Assembly (NCBI GenBank): GCA_934526185.1
Contig: CAKTAA010000006.1
Coordinates: forward strand, 1 to 54,104
Origin: an uncultured Eubacteriales bacterium
GTDB taxonomy: Bacteria > Bacillota > Clostridia > Oscillospirales > CAG-272
DNA: 54,104 nt
Reading direction: 5' to 3'
The translations under genes and the position numbers were made by a program. Below the pieces are notes generated by a model, which saw nothing but the letters and a program-made list of their open reading frames with translations, searched no databases and had not been told where the DNA came from. The stretch's first letter is position 1. Each line of letters begins with the position of its first letter. Positions 23,780 through 31,750 of the stretch are shown here, one piece after another.

Positions 23780-25515
23780 TAGACAAAAAACTTCTCCGAC
23801 TACTCGGAGATAATAAGAAATACATATTCTATACCGTTGCGCTTATGGTGGTAGGACTCTTTGCCAATATCACTATTACAGCATGCATCTGTCGTGCAAT
23901 TAAATTGGCGGTGGAATACGACACCCATAGCGGCGGTGCCGTTATTTTCTTGTGGCCTGCGGTAATTGCCCTGATCGGCATTGCAGTAAGATATACCGCT
24001 TCCCGTTTTGTGGGCGACTTGAAGGATACGCTCGGTAGAAAAGCGAAGAAAGATCTGCGTGAGCGTATTTACAAAAAGATCGTAAAGCTCGGTGTTCGTT
24101 CTACCGACGGAATGAGTATGGCTGGGCTGACACAGGTATCAATGGAAGGCATTGAGCAGCTTGACCTATATTATTCAGATTATATTCCACAGTTCTTCTA
24201 TGCGATGATGGCTCCCATTATTTTATTCGGCATCACCGTACGGATTGACTGGCGTGTGGCGTTGGTGCTCCTTGCCTGCGTTCCGCTGATTCCTGTATCC
24301 ATCATTGCGGTGTCCAAGTACGCCAAAAAGATATTTGCAAAATATTGGGGCAAATATACTTCTATGGGTGACAGCTTCCTTGACAGCGTTCAAGGCTTAA
24401 AGGAATTAAAGATTTTTAAGGCTGACGGTGCACAGCATTTCAAGATGAACGAAACAAGTGAAGAATTTCGCAAGCTCACTATGAAGGTACTTGTGATGCA
24501 GCTTGCCAGCACCACCATTATGGATTTGGAGGCTTACGGCGGTGCAGGGCTCGGCATTGCCCTTGCAGTACTTGGTGTGGTAAATTGGGGACTTTCTCCT
24601 TTTGCGGCATTGTTCCTTATTCTTGTGGCAGTTGACTTTTTCCTGCCTTTGCGTGCTTTCGGATCGGCATTCCACGTAGCAATGAACGGCGCAAGCGCAG
24701 GTAATAAAATCCTTTCGTTACTTGAACAGCCCGATCCCGTTTGGGGAGATAAAGAAGTTGCCGACACCGAACTGAAGATAGAGAACGTGACCTTCTCCTA
24801 TGACGGCAAGCGTAATGTGTTAAAAAACGTCAGCATGACCTTCCCCAAGACCGGAATGACCTCTATCGTTGGAGAATCCGGCTGCGGTAAATCCACCGTG
24901 GTCAATATGCTGTTCGGTGCGTTTCGCCCGAAAGCAGGTGTTGTAACCGTAGGCAGCAAAGCAATCGAAAATCTATCCCGTGAAAGCTATTATTCGCATC
25001 TTGCGGTTGTCAGCTACAATACCTATATTTTCAATGAAACCGTCAGAGCAAACTTTATGCTTGCCAACAAGAGTGTGACTGACGAAGAAATTTATACTGC
25101 TCTCGAAAAAGTAAATCTTGCCGAGTTTATCCGTGACAACGGCGGTCTCGACAAGGTTATCACCGAGGATGCAGCCAACATTTCCGGCGGTCAGAAGCAG
25201 CGCTTGGCTCTTGCGGTCAATCTCGTGGCAAATAAAGACATTTATGTGTTTGATGAAGCCACAAGCAACATCGACATTGAAAGCGAAGCCATTATTATGG
25301 CAAATATTAAGGACCTTTCCAAAGCCAAGGCGGTTATCGTAATTTCCCATCGCCTTGCCAATGTGGTGCCTTCCGATTTGATCTACTATATGGAATCGGG
25401 CGAGGTAAAGGAAAGCGGTACTCATACCGAATTAATGAACAAACAAGGCGGTTATGCAAAGCTCTATACCACACAGAAAGAATTGGAAGAAAGCTATGCG
25501 GAGGTGAAAGCATGA
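23776..25515 (+). CDS. ABC exporter subunit 1, fused membrane and ATPase domains
   Basis: A 579-residue half-transporter. The six-helix membrane domain covers about residues 15-310 and the ATPase about 335-570. Walker A GESGCGKST, signature ISGGQKQRLALAV, Walker B IYVFDEATSNID and switch His in VISHRLA are present, but the Q-loop reads VVSYNTYIF with Tyr where Gln is expected. It is most like CydD/YbtP-type exporters and would pair with the next gene, overlapping it by four bases (ATGA). Similar pairs occur with iron or heme genes in Clostridia and streptococci; with the DtxR-type box upstream, a role in metal or tetrapyrrole handling is likely but unproven. Confidence 0.9.
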   Translation: MIDKKLLRLLGDNKKYIFYTVALMVVGLFANITITACICRAIKLAVEYDTHSGGAVIFLWPAVIALIGIAVRYTASRFVGDLKDTLGRKAKKDLRERIYKKIVKLGVRSTDGMSMAGLTQVSMEGIEQLDLYYSDYIPQFFYAMMAPIILFGITVRIDWRVALVLLACVPLIPVSIIAVSKYAKKIFAKYWGKYTSMGDSFLDSVQGLKELKIFKADGAQHFKMNETSEEFRKLTMKVLVMQLASTTIMDLEAYGGAGLGIALAVLGVVNWGLSPFAALFLILVAVDFFLPLRAFGSAFHVAMNGASAGNKILSLLEQPDPVWGDKEVADTELKIENVTFSYDGKRNVLKNVSMTFPKTGMTSIVGESGCGKSTVVNMLFGAFRPKAGVVTVGSKAIENLSRESYYSHLAVVSYNTYIFNETVRANFMLANKSVTDEEIYTALEKVNLAEFIRDNGGLDKVITEDAANISGGQKQRLALAVNLVANKDIYVFDEATSNIDIESEAIIMANIKDLSKAKAVIVISHRLANVVPSDLIYYMESGEVKESGTHTELMNKQGGYAKLYTTQKELEESYAEVKA

Positions 25516-27206
25516 GTAAGAAACAGAATCTTCGCAGAAGCGGTGCAAAAATCATGGCAAGTCTAATTCTGCTTCTCGGCAGCCTTGCCTATATTATGAT
25601 TCTTGCCGTGATCAACGGTTCAGTTGGTTTTATCTGTGCAATGGGTGTTACCTTGATGGGTGCCGTCGGCATTGCCAAAGCCCTTGGCGAAGCTGTTGCT
25701 CTAACCTACGGTGTGATTATTGTACTTGCTATCGGATGCGGCGTGCTCCGTGGCTTGCTTCGTTATCTTGAGCAGTACACCAATCACTATATCGCATTCC
25801 GTCTGCTCGCGGTACTCCGTGATAAGATTTTTGCGGCGCTTCGTGTACTGTGTCCCGCAAAACTGGAAAGTAAGCAAAAAGGATCTATTATTGCTACGAT
25901 CACCTCCGACATTGAAACCTTAGAGGTTTTCTATGCCCATACCATTTCGCCCATCTGCATTGCGGTGATCGTGTCCACTTGCGTGGTGCTGTTCGTGGGA
26001 TTTGTGTCGAGTTGGTGGTTGGCGTTGATTGCCCTGGGCGGATTTATTACTGTCGGAATTATCGTTCCGATGATCTCCTCCGGCAAGCTGAAGGCAAGCG
26101 GTGTTCGCTACCGTGCGGAATTTGCTTCTTTTAACGCTTATTTCCTTGACAGTATCAAAGGTATTAAAGATATTGTTCTGAGCAATGCCGGGAAAGAGCG
26201 TGAAAAGGAAGTCAATGACCGTTCCGATATTCTCCTTGCGGAAACCAAAAAGATGAAGCACGATACCACCAAAGCGGCGGCAGCAACCGAGCTTTGCGTC
26301 TCAATTTTCATTATAGCGACACTTACTATCGGGATTTTGCTTGTAGCAAAGGATATGTTGTCGGTTGGCAGAATGATTATCGGCGTAGTTGCCGTATTCG
26401 GTTCCTTCGGCCCCGTGATCGCTATCTCAGCTCTGCCGGGCAATCTGACACAGACCTTTGCTTCCGGCGACCGAGTATTGAATCTGCTTACGGAAGAACC
26501 TGCGGTTGCTCCCGTAAATAACGGCACAAGTATTGATTTTGAAAATCTTGCAATAAACAATTTATCCTTTTCCTATGACGGACAGACACAGGTTCTTTCC
26601 GACATTTGTATGCACGCTGAGAAAGGCGAAATCATCGGTATCGTAGGTGAATCCGGCTGCGGCAAATCCACCTTCCTAAAACTTCTTCTTCGCTTCTGGC
26701 AAAAAGATAAAGGACAAATCAACTACAATGGCACAGATATTGACAGCATTGATACCGAAAGTCTGCTTGATAACATCACAATGGTTAGTCAGGTCACCTA
26801 CCTCTTTGACGAAACCATTGAGGACAACCTGCGTATTGCCAAGCCTGATGCAACGATAGAAGAAATTGAAAACGCCTGCACGCTGGCATCCGTTCACGAT
26901 TTTATTCTCACTCTGCCGGATGGCTACAAGACAAGTGTGGGCGCCTTGGGTGATAATCTCTCCGCAGGTGAAAAACAGCGTATCGGTCTTGCCCGTGCGT
27001 TTCTGCGTGGCAGTGAGCTGATTCTTTTAGATGAGCCTACAAGCAACGTGGACTCAATTAATGAGGGCATTATTCTGAAAGCCCTCAAAGATCAGAAGTA
27101 TAAAAAGAGCATCATTCTTGTATCTCACCGTGAATCCACGATGGCGATTGCAGACCGCATCTACCGTGTAGAAGGAGGTCGTATGTATGAGCAAAGTGGA
27201 AAGTAA
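25512..27206 (+). CDS. ABC exporter subunit 2, fused membrane and ATPase domains
   Basis: A 564-residue half-transporter, partner of the preceding gene. The membrane domain lies at about residues 18-300; the ATPase has Walker A GESGCGKST, a normal Q-loop (MVSQVTYLF), signature LSAGEKQRIGLARAF, Walker B LILLDEPTSNVD and switch His in VSHRES. All catalytic elements are intact, in contrast to subunit 1, so the pair may have one strong and one weak ATP site. Its end overlaps the NOSP-family gene by 20 bases, so the whole run is one tight operon. Confidence 0.9.
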   Translation: MSKKQNLRRSGAKIMASLILLLGSLAYIMILAVINGSVGFICAMGVTLMGAVGIAKALGEAVALTYGVIIVLAIGCGVLRGLLRYLEQYTNHYIAFRLLAVLRDKIFAALRVLCPAKLESKQKGSIIATITSDIETLEVFYAHTISPICIAVIVSTCVVLFVGFVSSWWLALIALGGFITVGIIVPMISSGKLKASGVRYRAEFASFNAYFLDSIKGIKDIVLSNAGKEREKEVNDRSDILLAETKKMKHDTTKAAAATELCVSIFIIATLTIGILLVAKDMLSVGRMIIGVVAVFGSFGPVIAISALPGNLTQTFASGDRVLNLLTEEPAVAPVNNGTSIDFENLAINNLSFSYDGQTQVLSDICMHAEKGEIIGIVGESGCGKSTFLKLLLRFWQKDKGQINYNGTDIDSIDTESLLDNITMVSQVTYLFDETIEDNLRIAKPDATIEEIENACTLASVHDFILTLPDGYKTSVGALGDNLSAGEKQRIGLARAFLRGSELILLDEPTSNVDSINEGIILKALKDQKYKKSIILVSHRESTMAIADRIYRVEGGRMYEQSGK

Positions 27207-27534
27207 GCGGGAGCGTGAAAAGAAAACCATTGCCTTGATGATTCGGCTCTACTGCCATCAAAAGCACGGAACGAACAAGGAACTCTGCTCCGAATGTCAG
27301 ACGCTCCACGATTATGCAATGCAGCGAAGTGATAAATGTCCCTTTATGGTAACAAAGACCTTCTGCTCCAACTGCAAGGTGCATTGTTATAAGAAGGATA
27401 TGCGCGAGAAGATCCGTGAGGTGATGCGCTTTTCCGGACCGAGAATGATACTGCATCATCCGGTGATGGCGGTACGCCACGTGATTGAAAGTAAGAAAGA
27501 GAGGAAGCGATTGGAGAAAGAAAATGAAAATTAA
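27187..27534 (+). CDS. nitrous oxide-stimulated promoter (NOSP) family protein
   Basis: A 115-residue soluble protein matching the family named after a promoter effect in Pseudomonas; the name says nothing about its function. It has an orderly Cys/His set: CHQKHG, CSECQTLHDYA, CPF, CSNCKVHCY. The pattern suggests a metal or iron-sulfur site, which is inference. The start ATG 27187 has GGAGG upstream and lies inside the end of ABC subunit 2. It overlaps the DUF454 gene by 11 bases. The family is regularly found beside this type of ABC pair. Confidence 0.85.
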   Translation: MSKVESKREREKKTIALMIRLYCHQKHGTNKELCSECQTLHDYAMQRSDKCPFMVTKTFCSNCKVHCYKKDMREKIREVMRFSGPRMILHHPVMAVRHVIESKKERKRLEKENEN

Positions 27535-27928
27535 GAAAATACTTTGGATCATCCTCGGCTGTGTAGGCGTAGGACTTGGTGCAATCGGCGCGGTCGTTCC
27601 GATGCTCCCTGCATTTCCGTTTTTGATGCTGGCAACCATCAGCTTTGCAAAAAGCTCTGAGAGATTACATACTTGGTTTATCAACACCAAGCTCTACAAG
27701 AGCAACCTTGAAACTTATGTCAAGAGGCAGGGTATGAGTTGGAAAGTAAAAATCCGCGTTATGATTACCGTTACACTTCTGATGGCATTTGGATTCTTTA
27801 TGATGTTCCGCAAGGATCTATTTATCCCTTGCACAATCCTCGGCGGTGTGTGGATGTTCCATATCATCTATTTTATTTTTGGTGTGAAGACTTATACAGG
27901 TGAACGAACGGAGAGAACGAGTAAATGA
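27524..27928 (+). CDS. DUF454 (YbaN-like) inner membrane protein
   Basis: A 134-residue membrane protein with the family pattern: an N-terminal hairpin of two helices (about 6-40) with GAIGAVVPMLPAFPFLMLA, the conserved FAKSSERLHTWFINTKLY segment, then two helices (about 80-120). Function is unknown. ATG 27524 has GGAGAAAG upstream and was chosen over a longer frame starting at 27485. Its stop overlaps the methyltransferase start by four bases. The position between NOSP and methyltransferase genes is part of a recurrent cluster. Confidence 0.87.
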   Translation: MKIKKILWIILGCVGVGLGAIGAVVPMLPAFPFLMLATISFAKSSERLHTWFINTKLYKSNLETYVKRQGMSWKVKIRVMITVTLLMAFGFFMMFRKDLFIPCTILGGVWMFHIIYFIFGVKTYTGERTERTSK

Positions 27929-28556
27929 GAACACCGGAAGAATATAAGAAATTATCCGTACAGGAATTTACGAAGGCGGCAAAACGTTACGATTCGGAGA
28001 ACGCCGGTATTTATGATATGTGTAAGCAGGACTATCCGCCTATTTTGGAAGAGCTGCAGGGCGAGCAGTTTGATACTCTTCTGGATGCAGGTTGCGATGC
28101 TTCAATTGTTGACAGAAGAATATCCGGACAAGCGCTTTGTGGGACTTGACTTGACACCGGAGATGATAGAAAAAGCCAAAGCGAAGAATTTATCCAATAC
28201 GGAATTGGTGGTGGGCGATTGCGAAAATCTGCCATTTGAAGCGGTTAACTTTGACTGATCATCAACTCTCAGAGCTTTCATCATTATCCCAATCCACAGG
28301 CGTTCTTCAACTCCGTGTACCGTGTATTAAAGCCCGGTGGTTGTCTTGTCCTTCGGGATAATACCGGTCCGAAATGGATCATTTGGTGATGAATCATCTT
28401 TTGCTTCCTCTGTCTAATATAGCGGGACACGGAGATGTGCGAGGATATCTGATTCCCGAAGTCCGTGAAATGTGTGAAAAGGCAGGATTAACCGTGGAAA
28501 AAATAGAACAGCAAAAAGGCTTCCGTATGCACTTGGTTGCAAGGAAAGTGAAGTGA
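27925..28556 (+). pseudogene. class I SAM methyltransferase, three frame lesions
   Basis: The family sequence can be followed end to end but in changing frames. It starts as EYKKLSVQEFTKAAKRYDSE, then LLDAGC breaks at about 28095, where roughly ten bases of the SAM-binding glycine loop are missing. It continues as EEYPDKRFVGLDLTPEMIEK and VVGDCENLPFEAVNFD, breaks at 28255 (one base lost), continues as SFHHYPNPQAFFNSVYRVLK, and breaks again near 28390 (one base lost) before LLLPLSNIAGHGDVRGYL. Loss of the glycine loop means no activity even with read-through. An intact protein would be about 210 residues. Confidence 0.85.
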
Positions 28557-28562
28557 ATTACG

Positions 28563-29486
28563 ATGTCAAAAGGAAATATTCACCCCTCAGAAGATTATAA
28601 ACGGGAATCGGGTGACGGACGGTATTTTACTGTTGAATACGAAGTGTTCCCGGGAATTTCAATTATATATTATACCTCGCACATCCAGAAAGGAGACCTG
28701 CGTGTAAACGACAAAATCAAAAACGGTGTTTTTGAGATCTTTCATTGCCGTGAAGGACGAATGGAATGCAGCGTTGGCACCGATTACTGCTATATCTCTC
28801 CCGGGGATCTATTTATTGTCAAGGATGAGAGCCTGACAAGCTCTCTGTCTTTCCCTCTTCGTCATTATCACGGAATCACGATCCGCATTGATACGAAAGC
28901 CGCGCCGAAATGTCTTTCCTGCTTTTTGCGTGACGTAGCGGTTCAGCCTCAGGCAATCAAGGAACGGTTCTGCGAGAACAGACCGTATTTTATAGCCCGT
29001 TCCAATCCGTCGTTTGAGCATATCTTTTCCGAGCTGTATGCCGTACCGAGCGAAATCAGACAGGGGTATTCCAAGATTAAGGTTTTGGAGCTGATGCTGT
29101 TTTTGAGTGTGTTTGACACGGAAGAAGCAATGGAAAGCAGAATCGTGTCACCCGCACAGGCAAACTTTGCCAAGGAGATTGCGGCATATATGACCGAGAA
29201 TATGTACGAGAAGCTTACGCTGGAACACTTAACAGGTAAGTTTCATACTTCTGCAACAGCCATCAAATCTGCCTTCAAAGCGGTATACGGCGTTTCCTTC
29301 TACGCATATATCAAGACACAGAAAATGGAGTCAGCGGCATATATGCTGGAATATACCGACAAGACGGTGCTTGACATTGCAAACGAGCACGGGTATGCAA
29401 ATTCCGGAAAGTTTGCCGTTGCGTTTCGTTCGGTCAAAGGGATTGCGCCACAGGAATACAGAATGCAGAATTATAAGTTGAAATAG
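28563..29486 (+). CDS. AraC-family transcriptional regulator
   Basis: A 307-residue regulator. The N-terminal half is a cupin-type sensing domain (EIFHCREGRMECSVG, SPGDLFIVKD). The C-terminal 100 residues hold two helix-turn-helix motifs: LTLEHLTGKFHTSATAIKSA and VLDIANEHGYANSGKFAVAF, with the family ending FRSVKGIAPQEYR. Related AraC proteins sit with siderophore or heme transport genes and respond to the ligand, which would make this a local activator of the ABC locus; that is inference. The gene is intact and follows the decayed methyltransferase by six bases. Confidence 0.9.
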   Translation: MSKGNIHPSEDYKRESGDGRYFTVEYEVFPGISIIYYTSHIQKGDLRVNDKIKNGVFEIFHCREGRMECSVGTDYCYISPGDLFIVKDESLTSSLSFPLRHYHGITIRIDTKAAPKCLSCFLRDVAVQPQAIKERFCENRPYFIARSNPSFEHIFSELYAVPSEIRQGYSKIKVLELMLFLSVFDTEEAMESRIVSPAQANFAKEIAAYMTENMYEKLTLEHLTGKFHTSATAIKSAFKAVYGVSFYAYIKTQKMESAAYMLEYTDKTVLDIANEHGYANSGKFAVAFRSVKGIAPQEYRMQNYKLK

Positions 29487-29495
29487 GAGGGCTAT

Positions 29496-29826
29496 ATGGA
29501 AAACTATATCATTATCGGCGTGATTGCCGTAATTGTTGTAATTGGCATTATCTACACCGTCAATCACTTCAAGGGTGAAGGTGGCTGCAGCGGAGGCGGA
29601 AGCTACAAGCTGAAAAAAGCTACCGAAGATGCTTTATCAGAAAACCTTTAAGGTGGAGGGCATGCACTGTGAGCACTGCAAGAACCGCGTGGAAGAGGTC
29701 GCGAACGGCATCCAAGGGATTGCAGGAAGGGGAGATCTGAAAAAGGGAGAACTGACGCTCTCCTATGCCGAGGACGTATCGGGCGATATCATCACGGTAA
29801 AAATCACCCGAGCAGGGGTGGTATAA
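29496..29826 (+). pseudogene. membrane-anchored Cys-rich / heavy-metal-associated protein, split by a frameshift
   Basis: Two frames make one protein. Frame one (29496-29651) gives a membrane helix (IIIGVIAVIVVIGIIYTV), then HFKGEGGCSGGGSYKLKK, the same layout as FeoB-associated proteins. Frame two (from about 29610, ATG 29629, to 29826) gives a CopZ-like HMA domain with the metal motif GMHCEHC and the ending KITRAGVV. In the usual protein these are continuous. The break falls near the A-run at 29611-29617. If the frame slips there during translation a full product could arise; otherwise two peptides of 51 and 65 residues are made. It follows the AraC gene with AGGAGG. Confidence 0.75.
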
Positions 29827-29837
29827 TTGTCTGTTTG

Positions 29838-29882
29838 GAGCCTTATTCTGTCTCTTTGGAGCGGATAAGGCTCTTTCTTTTT
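29838..29882 (+). terminator. terminator of the ABC locus
   Basis: GAGCCTTAT (29838-29846) pairs perfectly with ATAAGGCTC (29865-29873), followed by TTTCTTTTT. It ends the operon that starts near 23050. Confidence 0.88.
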
Positions 29883-29884
29883 GG

Positions 29885-29949
29885 TATAATAACTTAGTCC
29901 AAAGGACTTAGGTTCTAAAAATTTTAGCCACTGGTTAGTTATTACTAAC
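29885..29949 (+). promoter_or_regulatory. -10 box and DtxR-type box before the DUF2325 operon
   Basis: TATAAT at 29885-29890 has no good -35, so activation may be needed. GTTAG-TTATTA-CTAAC (29934-29949) matches the feoA box and lies 23 bases before the GTG start. Confidence 0.65.
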
Positions 29950-29972
29950 TTTGATATTAAGGAAGTGATTGT

Positions 29973-30248
29973 GTGAGTGTAGTAATCGTAGGAGGGAATG
30001 AATGTATGATCCGTCAGTACATCAATCTGTGTGGGGAGTATAAATGTAAGGCAAAGGTGTATCCCAAGATGACAAGCGGGCTTAAAAATATAGGGGCGCC
30101 GGATCTGCTTGTTTTGTTTACAAACACTGTATCACATAAGATGGTTCGCTGTGCCTTGAGCGACGTGAGAGAGCATACCCGAATTGCACGATCGCACAGC
30201 AGCTCCATGTCGGCTCTCAGGAATATCCTTGAGGAGCACACTGTATAA
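29973..30248 (+). CDS. DUF2325-family protein
   Basis: A 91-residue soluble protein that begins VVIVGGNECMIRQY, a glycine-rich Rossmann-like strand-loop typical of DUF2325, and continues with PDLLVLFTNTVSHKMVRCAL. The start is GTG 29973 after GGAAGTGA. No activity is established for the family. It lies 24 bases behind a DtxR-type box and 13 bases before the DUF3793 gene, so it is the first gene of a metal-regulated trio with DUF3793 and flavodoxin. Confidence 0.83.
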   Translation: MSVVIVGGNECMIRQYINLCGEYKCKAKVYPKMTSGLKNIGAPDLLVLFTNTVSHKMVRCALSDVREHTRIARSHSSSMSALRNILEEHTV

Positions 30249-30261
30249 GGGGGGACACGCC

Positions 30262-30816
30262 ATGTCTGAGGAATTGTTGGTAAAGCATTGTTCTCCCACA
30301 CTTGCAGGAATGAAAACCGGTAATCTCTTTGCGTGCTCATTTCCCGATGAAGAAGAAATGAAGAAATTTGTTCGCTGTTGGAACCGACTTCTGACCAAGA
30401 AAGGGCTTCGTGTTCTGCCGCTTCGTTTTCAAAACGGACGTGCGCTGATCTACGTGTATCGCCCTGCCAAGCTGACGGCAGACCTGCAGCACACCATAGC
30501 CGAACAGCTTCTGCTCGAACGGGGATACTCTACCGAGACCTCCGAACGGTGTATTGTTCATTTGATCCGGCGGATGTGTGAATATGAGGAGTTCCCTCAC
30601 GAAATAGGACTGTTCCTTGGATATCCGCCCGAGGATGTTCACGGCTTTATCGAAAACAGAGCCGACGGATTCAAATGCGTGGGCTGTTGGAAGGTGTACG
30701 GCGACGCGGATGCGGCACAAAAAACCTTCGCCAAGTACAAAAAATGTACCGACGTGTACTGCGACCAGTTCGCAAAAGGTAGATCAATCGAACGGCTCAC
30801 GGTAGCCGGTTTATGA
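30262..30816 (+). CDS. DUF3793-family protein
   Basis: A 184-residue soluble protein of a clostridial family without assigned activity. Family-like segments are HCSPTLAGMKTGNLFAC near the N-terminus, RCWNRLLTKKGLRVLPL, and the conserved FPHEIGLFLGYPPEDVHGFI followed by KCVGCWKVYGDADAAQ. The conserved cysteines and the steady association with flavodoxin suggest a redox or iron-linked role, which is inference. ATG 30262 has GGGGGG upstream; the longer frame from 30184 overlaps DUF2325 and is not used. Flavodoxin follows after 36 bases. Confidence 0.85.
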   Translation: MSEELLVKHCSPTLAGMKTGNLFACSFPDEEEMKKFVRCWNRLLTKKGLRVLPLRFQNGRALIYVYRPAKLTADLQHTIAEQLLLERGYSTETSERCIVHLIRRMCEYEEFPHEIGLFLGYPPEDVHGFIENRADGFKCVGCWKVYGDADAAQKTFAKYKKCTDVYCDQFAKGRSIERLTVAGL

Positions 30817-30852
30817 TAAATTTAAAACAATTAAGAAAGGTTGGATAAGATA

Positions 30853-31275
30853 ATGAGTAAAGTAGCAGTTGTATATTGGAGCGGCACCGGCAACACCGAA
30901 GCAATGGCTTCGGCGGTAGCTGACGGTGTTAAGGAAAAGGGTGGCGAAGCGTTCGTGCTGACTTCTGCCGAGTTTGGTGCAGCACAGATGGATGATTATG
31001 ACGCCGTTGCCTTCGGTTGCCAATCTATGGGTACGGAAGAATTGGAGGAAGGCGAGTTTGCTCCGATGTTTGAAGCGTGTGAGGCAAAGCTTTCCGGCAA
31101 GAAGATCGCTCTGTTCGGCTCCTACGGATGGGGAGACGGTGAGTGGATGCGCAATTGGGAGGAGAGTTGCAAGGCAGATGGGGCTGTGATGGCCTGCGAC
31201 TTTGTGATCTGCAACGAAGCTCCCGACGATGAAGCAGTTGCCGCTTGCAAGTCTCTCGGAGCCGCACTCGTATAA
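30853..31275 (+). CDS. flavodoxin
   Basis: A 140-residue FMN electron carrier. The phosphate loop is WSGTGNTEAMA (about residues 8-18), the second FMN loop region is around GCQSMGTEELEEGEF, and GSYGWGDGEWMRNW supplies the aromatic stacking side. Size fits short-chain clostridial flavodoxins, which replace ferredoxin when iron is scarce. Placement behind a DtxR-type box with DUF2325 and DUF3793 fits that use. ATG 30853 is chosen; a TTG at 30841 sits right on the ribosome site. Confidence 0.93.
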   Translation: MSKVAVVYWSGTGNTEAMASAVADGVKEKGGEAFVLTSAEFGAAQMDDYDAVAFGCQSMGTEELEEGEFAPMFEACEAKLSGKKIALFGSYGWGDGEWMRNWEESCKADGAVMACDFVICNEAPDDEAVAACKSLGAALV

Positions 31276-31332
31276 GACAAAAACGAGAACATACACCTCG
31301 GTGTGTGTCCTCTCATTGTGAGTAGATACAAT

Positions 31333-31530
31333 ATGCTGAAACGGATGTATTCCTTTGTGGCGCCCCTCCTCTTGCTGTGTTTTAGCGTGGTGTCTGTTTC
31401 TGCTGCAAGTTATGAGGATATGAGTGAAGGGACCTATTATATTGATGCAACCCTTTCGTGTTACATCAATGCTATGGGTGGCATGGAGTTCGGTGTACCG
31501 CTTTTGACTTCGGCGCAGGTTGAAAAATGA
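31333..31530 (+). pseudogene. N-terminal fragment of a secreted, heme-protein-like gene
   Basis: The fragment starts with a signal peptide (MLKRMYSFVAPLLLLCFSVV, cleavage near SVSAAS) and continues TYYIDATLSCYINAMGGMEF and GVPLLTSAQV, which resembles the start of cell-surface Shp-type heme-binding proteins. It ends after 65 residues, where the frame runs into unrelated sequence at about 31527. The rest, presumably including the heme domain, is missing. It lies 58 bases after the flavodoxin gene, and it hints that the island once handled heme. The family call is tentative. Confidence 0.5.
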
Positions 31531-31654
31531 CCGTCTGCTGGAAATCCACGACAACTACCCGAAATATGCTGATGATGGACAATTTTGCGGGCGGCAATTA
31601 CAAGGTATCAAGACCATGCACGTAGCGGATTTCCTTCTCAGTCGTGATTTCTAA
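31528..31654 (+). pseudogene. C-terminal fragment of an ATPase (DUF4143-like)
   Basis: An open frame of about 42 codons ends in GIKTMHVADFLLSRDF and contains LLEIHDNYPKY, which is how DUF4143-type ATP-binding proteins end. It has no start of its own and is joined directly to the heme-protein-like fragment, so it is a deletion junction. Confidence 0.5.
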
Positions 31655-31686
31655 TTCTCTTTCAGAATTAAGATAATAAAAGCGAT

Positions 31687-31722
31687 AACGGCGTTTAACT
31701 GTAAAAGGTTAGCGCCGTTTTT
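31687..31722 (+). terminator. terminator
   Basis: AACGGCG (31687-31693) pairs with CGCCGTT (31713-31719), with further pairing inside, followed by TTTTTT. It separates the gene fragments from the conjugative-element relic. Confidence 0.75.
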
Positions 31723-31750
31723 CTATGCAAAGAAAGGGCTGGTGATATAA

